Position numbers and translations under genes: made by a program. 37,451 nt of DNA from an uncultured bacterium (GTDB taxonomy: Bacteria > Actinomycetota > Coriobacteriia > Coriobacteriales > Coriobacteriaceae): the NCBI GenBank assembly GCA_905214525.1, contig CAJMMN010000023.1:1-37451 (forward strand), read 5' to 3'. Below the pieces are notes generated by a model. The model saw nothing but the letters and a program-made list of their open reading frames with translations. It had not been told where the DNA came from and did not search any database. Below are positions 31,432 to 37,451 of the stretch, one piece after another (position 1 is the stretch's first letter; each line of letters opens with the position of its first letter).

Positions 31432-31479
31432 TGACTCCTGCCACATGCATGACAGGGGTTAAACACAAAAAAGGAGTCA
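31432..31479 (+). promoter_or_regulatory. Leader stem that could mask the ptsH ribosome site
   Basis: TGACTCC (31432-31438) is the exact reverse complement of GGAGTCA (31473-31479), which contains most of the AAGGAG ribosome-binding site of ptsH. Formation of this 7-bp stem would block translation initiation. Confidence 0.4.
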
Positions 31480-31482
31480 ATT

Positions 31483-31746
31483 ATGGTTTCTGAGAAGGCT
31501 ACCCTCGTTAATCCTCAGGGTCTGCACATGCGTCCGGCTGGTCTGTTCGCCTCCACCATGGGCAAGTACGCCTGTGACGTGACGGTCGTCACCCCCGAGA
31601 AGGAGGTCAACGGCAAGTCCCCGATGGCCCTCATGGCTGCTGGTATCCCCTGCGGTACCGAGGTCGAGGTCAAGTGCGACGGCGCCGATGAGGCCGAGGC
31701 TCTGGCTGCTGCCATTGAGCTCATCAAGAGCGGTCTTGGCGAGTAG
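31483..31746 (+). CDS. ptsH: PTS phosphocarrier protein HPr
   Basis: 87 residues. His15 in GLHMRPA is the site phosphorylated by enzyme I, and Ser46 in NGKSPM is at the HPr kinase site of Gram-positive bacteria. The usual Ile47 is Pro here, so use of Ser46 by an HPrK/P is uncertain. HPr relays phosphate from PEP via enzyme I to FruA and other EIIs. A strong AAGGAG precedes the ATG, and enzyme I follows 133 bases later, after a weak terminator-like hairpin. Confidence 0.96.
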   Translation: MVSEKATLVNPQGLHMRPAGLFASTMGKYACDVTVVTPEKEVNGKSPMALMAAGIPCGTEVEVKCDGADEAEALAAAIELIKSGLGE

Positions 31747-31791
31747 AACTCAAACGGGTCGCATGTTGAACAACTAAGTTCATATTTGGGG

Positions 31792-31827
31792 GCGCAGTGA
31801 CCTGTTGTAAGGAAGCTGCGCTCTTTT
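31792..31827 (+). terminator. Weak terminator-like hairpin between ptsH and ptsI
   Basis: GCGCAG (31792-31797) pairs with CTGCGC (31816-31821), with TCTTTTG after it. The short stem and broken T run suggest partial termination, giving more HPr than EI, a common ratio. Confidence 0.4.
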
Positions 31828-31879
31828 GTCATGGATATGGCAAAACGCTTTATCACATGACACGGAGAGAGGAATGGGA

Positions 31880-33583
31880 ATGTATCAGGGAGTCAACGCT
31901 TCCGAGGGTATCGGTATCGGCACCGTCATGGTCGCCGTCGATCCCGACTTGACGTTTGAGCCGCACGAGGTTGCCGATTCGGCAGCAGAGAAGGAGCGCT
32001 ATCAGACCGCTCTTTCGGTCTTCTGCGAGAAGACCCAGGCTCAGGCCGACCACATGAAGGAGACGGTGGGCGAGGCCGAGGCCGAGATCATGAGCGGACA
32101 CATTGTCCTGGCTCAGGATCCGGGCATGACCGACGCCATCAACGCCGCCATTGACGGCGGCACCTGCGCCGAGCAGGCGCTCATGGACACCTCGACCATG
32201 TTCGAGAACATGTTCCTGTCCATGGACGACGAGATGTTCCGTCTGCGCGCGGCCGACATCGCCGACATCCGCACCGGTATTCTGGCCGAGCTGCTGGGCA
32301 AGGAGGTCGTCGACCTCTCCGTCCTGCCCGAGAATACCGTCGTTGTCGTGCACGACCTCACGCCGTCCATGACCGCCACGATCGATAAGGCCCACGTTGC
32401 CGGTATCGTCACCGAGACCGGTGGCCGCACGTCGCACTCCGCGATCATTGCGCGCGCCCTCGAGATCCCGGCTGTCCTTTCGGTTTCCAACAGCTGCACC
32501 GCGTTGCGCAACGGTATGACCGTTGTCGTCGACGGTGGCAAGGGTATCGTCGAGGCCGATCCCGACGAGGAGACGCTCGCTGCCTACACCGCCAAGGCCG
32601 AGGCCTTCGCTGCCGAGAAGGCAGCCCTCGAGGCCTTCCGTGGCAAGCCGTCCGTGACTGCCGATGGCATCAAGAAGATCATCGCCTGCAACATCGGTAA
32701 CCCCGATGACGTGCCCAACGCGCTCGATCACGACGCCGAGGCTATCGGTCTGTTCCGCTCCGAGTTCCTGTTCATGGACTCTGCTGAGCTTCCTTCCGAG
32801 GAGGAGCAGTTCAACGCCTATCGTAAGGTCGCCAGCGCGCTCAAGGGTGCTCCGGTCATCATCCGCACGCTCGATGTGGGCGGCGACAAGGAGATTCCGT
32901 ATCTGCACATGGTCAAGGAAGAGAACCCCTTCATGGGCTTCCGCGCCGTGCGTTACTGCCTGGCCAATCCCGACCAGTACAAGGTTCAGCTCCGCGCCCT
33001 GCTGCGCGCCAGCGCCTTTGGTGACGTCAAGATCATGATCCCGCTCGTCACCTGCGTCGAGGAGGTCGTGGCCGTCAAGGAGCTCGTCGAGCAGTGCAAG
33101 GCCGAGCTGACCGAAGAGGGTCGCAAGTTCAACGAGAACATCGAGGTCGGCATTATGGTCGAGACGCCTGCCGCCTCGCTGCTCGCTGACCGTCTGGCCG
33201 AGGTCGCCGACTTCTTCTCTATCGGCACCAACGACCTCATCGGCTACACCATGTGCGCCGACCGTGGCAACGACACCATCTCCAACCTGTACCAGGTGTA
33301 CTATCCCGCCGTGCTCCGCTCGCTCAAGAACATCATCGAGAACGGCGTGAAGGCCGGTATCATGGTCGGCATGTGCGGCGAGGCCGCTGCCGATCCGCTG
33401 CTTGAGCCGCTGCTGATCAGCTGGGGCCTGGAGGAGTTCTCGATGAGCGCTCCGTCCATCCTGCGCGCCCGCAAGACCATCAGCCAGTGGACCAAGGCCG
33501 AGTGTGACGAGCTCGCCGAGAAGGCACTCGCCTGCAACACTGCCGCCGAGGTCAAGGCGCTGCTCGAGTCTGCTGCTCGCTAA
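31880..33583 (+). CDS. ptsI: PTS enzyme I (phosphoenolpyruvate-protein phosphotransferase)
   Basis: 567 residues. N-terminal HPr-binding and phosphohistidine domain with active-site His186 in GGRTSHSAI; C-terminal PEP-binding domain with LFRSEFLFMD, DVGGDKEIP and the FSIGTNDLIGY and GMCGEAA motifs. It autophosphorylates from PEP and passes phosphate to HPr. ATG 31880 gives MYQGVNASEGIGIG, matching the usual EI start; ATG 31874 is also in frame and lies two codons earlier. GAGAGG is upstream. It is followed by a hairpin and then fruK-like genes. Confidence 0.97.
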   Translation: MYQGVNASEGIGIGTVMVAVDPDLTFEPHEVADSAAEKERYQTALSVFCEKTQAQADHMKETVGEAEAEIMSGHIVLAQDPGMTDAINAAIDGGTCAEQALMDTSTMFENMFLSMDDEMFRLRAADIADIRTGILAELLGKEVVDLSVLPENTVVVVHDLTPSMTATIDKAHVAGIVTETGGRTSHSAIIARALEIPAVLSVSNSCTALRNGMTVVVDGGKGIVEADPDEETLAAYTAKAEAFAAEKAALEAFRGKPSVTADGIKKIIACNIGNPDDVPNALDHDAEAIGLFRSEFLFMDSAELPSEEEQFNAYRKVASALKGAPVIIRTLDVGGDKEIPYLHMVKEENPFMGFRAVRYCLANPDQYKVQLRALLRASAFGDVKIMIPLVTCVEEVVAVKELVEQCKAELTEEGRKFNENIEVGIMVETPAASLLADRLAEVADFFSIGTNDLIGYTMCADRGNDTISNLYQVYYPAVLRSLKNIIENGVKAGIMVGMCGEAAADPLLEPLLISWGLEEFSMSAPSILRARKTISQWTKAECDELAEKALACNTAAEVKALLESAAR

Positions 33584-33600
33584 TTTGGTATCAGAGGTAA

Positions 33601-33630
33601 CCGCGTGGTTGGAATGGGCCAATCACGCGG
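33601..33630 (+). repeat. Intercistronic stem-loop between ptsI and the first 1-PFK gene
   Basis: A 12-bp stem (33601-33612 with 33619-33630, one G-T wobble) around a 6-nt loop, without a T run. It may stabilise or process a ptsI-fruK transcript rather than terminate it. Confidence 0.5.
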
Positions 33631-33657
33631 CCCTCACATATACAGGGGGTACTGTAA

Positions 33658-34590
33658 ATGTTCTACACGCTAACCGCTAACCCGGCTGTCGACATGACGG
33701 TTTCGAGCTCTCCGCTCGAGCCCGATGAGAACGTCCGCACCGGCTCGGCCAGCTACACGGCTAACGGCAAGGGCCTCGACGTGTCCTTCGCCTTTAAGAA
33801 GATGGGCGTCGACACCGTCGCGCTCGGCTTCTTCGCTGGCTTCACGGGCAAGTTTATCGTCGAGGAGGTCATGAACCTGGGTTGCCTGTGCCGCCCGGTC
33901 TGGACCGACGGCATCACGCGTATCAACACCTACGTCAACGATGGCCAGCACGAGTACGGCATCCTCAACCCCGGTGCTCCTATTACGCCGCAGCACCAGG
34001 AGGAGCTCTACAACATCCTGGACACCGCGGGCGATCTTGAGTGCCTGATCGTCTCTGGCTCCGTGCCTCCCAAAGCTACGCCCGACTTCCTGGCTCAGGT
34101 CATGGAGCACGCTCAGGCCCGTGGCGCCGATGTCGTCCTGGACCTGTCCTCCGACAAGCTCAAGGAGCTCGCTCACAAGAAGCCGCTGCTCATCAAGCCG
34201 AACCATCACGAGATGAAGGCTATCTTCGGCGTGCCGGTCGACACTGATGACGAGGTCCGCGTTGCCATGAAGATGGCTCACGACGCGGGCGTTCAGAACG
34301 TGCTGCTCACCCGTGGTAGCCGTGGCGACGCCTACTTCTCCAACGGCGAGGACATTTGGTACGCCAAGCGTGAGTTCAACATCAAGCTGGTCTCTTCCGT
34401 CTGCGCCGGCGACTGCACCCTCGCTGCGTTCCTGCACAAGTGGTACAGGGATCGCGACAACGTCGAGGAGGCCATGAAGCTCGCTATGGCCACCGGCGCC
34501 AACGTCGCTGAGTCCGTCGGCATCGGCGACTTCGGTCACGTTGACGAGTACAGCAAGCGCGTTGCTGTCCGCAAGCTCGATCGTCAGTAA
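33658..34590 (+). CDS. fruK: 1-phosphofructokinase-like PfkB-family kinase, first of a tandem pair
   Basis: 310 residues. PfkB/LacC/FruK family: N-terminal TLTANPAVD, the sugar-phosphate loop NGKGLDVS at about 37-44, the KPNHHEM segment, and the C-terminal catalytic SVCAGDCTLAAF with the base Asp252. It should convert fructose-1-phosphate from FruA to fructose-1,6-bisphosphate. The first Gly of the family GAGD is Cys249, and GGKG is NGKG; the usual Asn of GKGxN is Asp. AGGGGG precedes the ATG. It lies 74 bases after ptsI. Tagatose-6-phosphate kinase activity (LacC) cannot be excluded. Confidence 0.85.
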   Translation: MFYTLTANPAVDMTVSSSPLEPDENVRTGSASYTANGKGLDVSFAFKKMGVDTVALGFFAGFTGKFIVEEVMNLGCLCRPVWTDGITRINTYVNDGQHEYGILNPGAPITPQHQEELYNILDTAGDLECLIVSGSVPPKATPDFLAQVMEHAQARGADVVLDLSSDKLKELAHKKPLLIKPNHHEMKAIFGVPVDTDDEVRVAMKMAHDAGVQNVLLTRGSRGDAYFSNGEDIWYAKREFNIKLVSSVCAGDCTLAAFLHKWYRDRDNVEEAMKLAMATGANVAESVGIGDFGHVDEYSKRVAVRKLDRQ

Positions 34591-34618
34591 TCGAAACGCG
34601 ACATATTCGTGCGCATGC

Positions 34619-34649
34619 GGCGCCCCGGTTTCGGCTGGGGCGCCTTTTT
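34619..34649 (+). terminator. Terminator between the two 1-PFK genes
   Basis: GGCGCCCC (34619-34626) pairs with GGGGCGCC (34637-34644), with a further GG/CC step possible, followed by TTTTT. Confidence 0.88.
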
Positions 34650-34738
34650 GTTCCGCCACGGGGGAGAGGAGTCCTTCCGTACTTCATCGCTTCCACACCG
34701 TTCACCGAGTTGTCCTAGCCTTTTACCGATGCGTGGAA

Positions 34739-34779
34739 TATACTTTCATTAACACGTTGCCTTGTGAAAGGAACATTCA
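34739..34779 (+). promoter_or_regulatory. Promoter and possible operator of the second 1-PFK gene
   Basis: TATACT (34739-34744) is a good -10; the -35 region is poor. CTTTCA at 34743-34748 overlaps it, and TGAAAGGAACATTCA at 34765-34779 resembles the fruA palindrome TGAAAGAACCTTTCA at 12 of 15 positions, although part of it is the ribosome site AAAGGA. Confidence 0.5.
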
Positions 34780-35711
34780 TGATTTACACGCTCACTGCAA
34801 ATCCCGCCATTGACTACAACATCACCTGCGACGGTCTTGCTGCCAACACCGTCACGCGTACCCGCAACGCCGTCTACACGCCCAACGGCAAGGGCCTCAA
34901 CGTCTCGTTTACGCTCGACCACTACGGCGTCGACACCACGATCCTGGGCTTTTTCGCCGGTTTCTCGGGCGAGTTTATCGTTAAGGGCGCCGAGGCCCTG
35001 GGCGTGCCCGTCAAGCCCGTGTGGACCGACGGCATCACGCGCGTCAATGTGTTCCTCAACGCCGGTCCCGACACCGAGTACAACATGGTCAACGCCGGTG
35101 CCGCCATCAACGAGGCCAACGAGCGGGAGATGTTTGAGCTCATCGATTCGCTCGATGACATGACCTGCCTGGTCATCAGCGGCTCGCTGCCTCCCAACAC
35201 TTCCGAGGGCTTCCTGGCCGAGGTCCTGCGCCGCGTCAAGGCCAAGGGGGCCGAGTTCGTGCTCGATATCTCGAGCCATCAGCTGGCAGACCTCATTGCC
35301 ATGGAGCCGCTGCTGATTAAGCCCAATGACGACGAGCTGCTCGATATCTTTGGCATTAAGGTAAGCGGCGGCGACGATGAGTCCGTCAAGGGTGCCATGG
35401 CCGAGCTGCACGCCAAGGGCGCTAAGAACGTGCTGCTGACGCTCGGCGGCGCCGGTGCGTACTTCTCCAACGGCGAGCACATCTGGTTTGCCAACCGTAC
35501 TTTTGAGGTTAAGCTGCTGTCGACCGTCTGCGCCGGCGATTCTTCGCTGGCCGCCTTCCTGTCCGTGTGGCACGACGCCCCGGAGCGCGTCGAGGACGCC
35601 CTGCGTCTCTCGATGGCCACCGGCGCTAACGTGGTCGAGTGCCCCGGTCTGGGCGACTTCGCCAAGGTCGATGAGTATCAGAAGGGTATTGCAATCCGTC
35701 AGGTTTGCTAG
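34779..35711 (+). CDS. 1-phosphofructokinase-like PfkB-family kinase, second of a tandem pair
   Basis: 310 residues, same length and plan as the preceding kinase: TLTANPAID, NGKGLNVS (here with the usual Asn), KPNDDEL, and TVCAGDSSLAAF with Asp254 as base and Cys251 for the first Gly of GAGD. The two are clearly paralogs; this one keeps Asn in the substrate loop, the first has Asp, so substrates may differ (for example fructose-1-phosphate against tagatose-6-phosphate). The ATG at 34779 has AAAGGA upstream; an in-frame ATG at 34764 would overlap the operator. It has its own -10 box and terminator, so it is expressed separately. Confidence 0.85.
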   Translation: MIYTLTANPAIDYNITCDGLAANTVTRTRNAVYTPNGKGLNVSFTLDHYGVDTTILGFFAGFSGEFIVKGAEALGVPVKPVWTDGITRVNVFLNAGPDTEYNMVNAGAAINEANEREMFELIDSLDDMTCLVISGSLPPNTSEGFLAEVLRRVKAKGAEFVLDISSHQLADLIAMEPLLIKPNDDELLDIFGIKVSGGDDESVKGAMAELHAKGAKNVLLTLGGAGAYFSNGEHIWFANRTFEVKLLSTVCAGDSSLAAFLSVWHDAPERVEDALRLSMATGANVVECPGLGDFAKVDEYQKGIAIRQVC

Positions 35712-35744
35712 TTCCGGCACCTTGCCTGAATAGTTCAATTATTT

Positions 35745-35778
35745 CGCATCCGTCTTAGACCAGGACGGATGCGTTTTT
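35745..35778 (+). terminator. Terminator of the second 1-PFK gene
   Basis: CGCATCCGTC (35745-35754) pairs with GACGGATGCG (35764-35773), followed by TTTTT. Confidence 0.93.
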
Positions 35779-35815
35779 GTTTATCGGACTTGCGTGTGCA
35801 GTGGAGGCTGTTTCT

Positions 35816-35824
35816 TGCTAGACT
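35816..35824 (+). promoter_or_regulatory. Possible extended -10 promoter of the cca gene
   Basis: TGCTAGACT fits an extended -10 (TGn plus TAGACT) 52 bases before the gene. No -35 at the proper distance. Confidence 0.35.
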
Positions 35825-35875
35825 TCTTGCAGACGCAATCGATAGCCAATTTGATAGTCGCAGGAGGCCATAGGC

Positions 35876-37270
35876 ATGTGCAATGTTTCGCTCAACGGTA
35901 CGCAGCCGACCGATGCCTCTATCCGTGTCCTGCGTGCGCTTGAGGCAGCAGGTCTTGAGGCTTGGTACGTGGGTGGTTGGGTACGTGATGCGCTGATGGA
36001 ATGCCCCAGCCACGATGTCGACATGTGCTGCAGCGGCCTGTGGCTGGAGTCCAAGGCGGCACTCGAGGCCGCCGGCATTGCGGTAGTTGAGTCGGGCATT
36101 AAATTTGGCGGCATTACGGCTATTTGCGATGGCGAGCGCATTGAGGTCACCACCTATCGCCTGGACGGCTTCTATACCGACGGTCGTCATCCTCAGAGTG
36201 TGGAGCGCGCCGCTTCGCTTGAGGACGATCTGGCGCGCCGCGACTTTACCGTCAATGCCATGGCGTGGCATCCCGAGCGCGGCCTTGTCGACCGCTACGA
36301 TGGCCAGGGCGACCTAGACCGCAAGCTGATTCGTGCCGTCGGAGATCCCAAGCGCCGCTTTAACGAGGATGCCCTGCGCATGTTGCGTGCGGTGCGTTTT
36401 GCCTGCCGCCTGGACTTTGTGATTGAGCCCGAGACCAAGTGTGCCCTTGCCGAGTGCGCGCCGCTGCTCGATGCCGTGGCGCGCGAGCGCGTGGGTATTG
36501 AGCTCGAGGGCATTCTATCGACCGGCCACGGGGGAGACGCGATGCTGCGCTACCCCGAGCTTGTTTGCGCCGCCGTGCCCGAGCTCGCGTCCGCTCGCGG
36601 GTTTGATCAACGCAGCGTCTATCATGCGTTTAACGTCTACGAACATATCGCCCGCGTGCTGACGGTGGCAGGGGAGCTGGCGCTGTGCGATGGCGTGGCG
36701 CCTTCGCCGAGCTTAATGTGGGCAGCGTTTTTGCATGACGTCTCCAAGCCCGATTGCTTTACGGTCGATCACGCCGGCAGCGGCCACTTCTACGGTCATC
36801 CCGAGCTCGGGGCCAAGAAGGCGCGCGCCATCATGGATCGCTTGGCGCTTTCGCACGACTTGGTCCGCGACGTGTGCCTGCTCATTAAGTACCACGACAA
36901 GCCGCTGCGCCCCGAGCGCTCCTGCTTGCTCAATATGATGCGCTTGCTTTCGGGCGAGGGCGTCGATACGCCGCGCCTGATGGACGAGCTTATGGACCTT
37001 AAGCGTGCCGACACGCTGGGCAAGGCGCCCTCGTGCTTCTATTACGTCGAGACGATCGAGGAGATGCGTACGCTCGCCCACGATCTGCTGCAGACGGGGG
37101 AGCCCTATACACTCAAGATGCTTGCCATCAATGGTGGCGACCTGATCCGCGCCGGCGTCAAGCCGGGGCCGGAGCTGGGACAGCTTCTCAACGCCGCCCT
37201 CGACGCCGTGATCGAGGACAACATCCCCAACAACCGCGAAGCCCTCCTGGCTCATCTCAACTTGAATTAG
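35876..37270 (+). CDS. cca: CCA tRNA nucleotidyltransferase
   Basis: 464 residues, class II CCA-adding enzyme with extra C-terminal HD domain. Motif GGWVRD at 33-38, catalytic Asp47 and Asp49 in HDVDM, RRDFTVNAMA, and EDALRMLRAVRFACRLDF in the neck. The HD motif is His287-Asp288 (FLHDVSKPD) with later KYHDKP. It adds or repairs the 3' CCA of tRNA; the HD part gives phosphohydrolase activity in some members. AGGAGG lies upstream of the ATG. It is followed by a tRNA-Glu gene under a separate promoter. Confidence 0.95.
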   Translation: MCNVSLNGTQPTDASIRVLRALEAAGLEAWYVGGWVRDALMECPSHDVDMCCSGLWLESKAALEAAGIAVVESGIKFGGITAICDGERIEVTTYRLDGFYTDGRHPQSVERAASLEDDLARRDFTVNAMAWHPERGLVDRYDGQGDLDRKLIRAVGDPKRRFNEDALRMLRAVRFACRLDFVIEPETKCALAECAPLLDAVARERVGIELEGILSTGHGGDAMLRYPELVCAAVPELASARGFDQRSVYHAFNVYEHIARVLTVAGELALCDGVAPSPSLMWAAFLHDVSKPDCFTVDHAGSGHFYGHPELGAKKARAIMDRLALSHDLVRDVCLLIKYHDKPLRPERSCLLNMMRLLSGEGVDTPRLMDELMDLKRADTLGKAPSCFYYVETIEEMRTLAHDLLQTGEPYTLKMLAINGGDLIRAGVKPGPELGQLLNAALDAVIEDNIPNNREALLAHLNLN

Positions 37271-37334
37271 CTAATTAGTTGACCTGCGCGTTCCATAACC
37301 TGTCGACAATTTTTCGGCAATTTGGAATTTCTTC

Positions 37335-37363
37335 TTGCGCTGATGTTTTTTGTCCCGTAATAT
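37335..37363 (+). promoter_or_regulatory. tRNA-Glu promoter
   Basis: TTGCGC (37335-37340), exactly 17-nt spacer, TAATAT (37358-37363). Transcription would start near 37370, 28 bases before the tRNA. Confidence 0.65.
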
Positions 37364-37397
37364 ATTTCCTTGCAGCACGGCAGTGCAGATGTCATGT

Positions 37398-37451
37398 GGC
37401 CCGTTCGTCTAGCGGTTTAGGACGCCGCCCTCTCAAGGCGGAGATCACCAG
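37398..37451 (+). tRNA. tRNA-Glu (anticodon CTC), 3' end cut by the window edge
   Basis: GGCCCGT opens the acceptor stem, then TC, the D stem GTCT...GGAC, and the anticodon stem CCGCC/GGCGG (37425-37429 with 37437-37441) holding loop CTCTCAA with anticodon CTC at 37432-37434. The variable loop AGATC and first T-stem bases follow. The T loop and 3' acceptor strand lie beyond the window, so only about 54 nt are seen. Confidence 0.93.

Noticed and set aside
31853..33622. 589-codon open frame antisense to ptsI
   Set aside because: Shadow frame; ptsI motifs are decisive.

Overview
The window is a GC-rich, gene-dense chromosomal stretch (strong G/C third-codon bias, short gaps, many ATGA and short overlaps) that reads as core genome of an anaerobic Gram-positive actinobacterium. 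The class Coriobacteriia, and Collinsella or a close relative, is my best inference. It rests on an Asp23 gene beside efp/nusB, a complete fructose PTS, an ileS T-box and the actinobacterial order alaS-ruvX-mltG-(aro)-pepP/Q-efp-nusB followed by xseB and tlyA-nadK-recN. I see no phage, plasmid, CRISPR or transposase gene.

Layout. 1-1204: gldA-type alcohol/glycerol dehydrogenase on the minus strand with two terminators. 1326-4601: ileS behind a T-box riboswitch with an ATC (Ile) specifier. 4714-7755: lspA, an RluA-type pseudouridine synthase and a processive GT2 glycosyltransferase. 7786-10897: a minimal A24 prepilin-peptidase-like protein, a dGTPase-like HD hydrolase and rarA. 10993-14149: a sigma-factor operon (DUF948-like membrane protein, degenerate RsbW-like protein, SigB/F-family sigma, AI-2E-family permease). 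14156-14395: a small membrane protein on the minus strand. 14515-21265: alaS, ruvX, mltG, yqeG, aroK and an AroB-fold protein without AroB's active site. 21272-27782: a structured leader and pepP, then efp, asp23, nusB, xseB, tlyA, nadK and recN. 27842-35778: a sugar-phosphate regulon (RpiR-type regulator, divergent FruA with unusual B-C-A order, HPr, enzyme I and two tandem 1-phosphofructokinase paralogs). 35876-37451: CCA-adding enzyme and the 5' part of tRNA-Glu(CTC).

How the genes work together. The right third is a self-contained fructose uptake and phosphorylation cassette: EI and HPr feed FruA, which makes fructose-1-phosphate for FruK-type kinases, with an RpiR/SIS regulator beside it and repeated TGAAAG/CTTTCA elements that could be its operators. 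The middle is translation, tRNA and cell-envelope housekeeping (AlaS, EF-P, NusB, TlyA, MltG) plus DNA repair (RuvX, RecN, RarA).

Most worth a second look: the AroB-like protein that has lost all three metal ligands and the NAD-binding glycines while its neighbour AroK looks intact; a perfect 31-bp inverted repeat with a nested hairpin upstream of ptsH; a 63-nt structured leader before pepP; a T-box whose 7-nt bulge departs from the consensus; and a sigma operon whose anti-sigma-like protein lacks the kinase N-box Asn and G1 box. I found no clearly novel multi-gene system; these are the strongest candidates for something undescribed.
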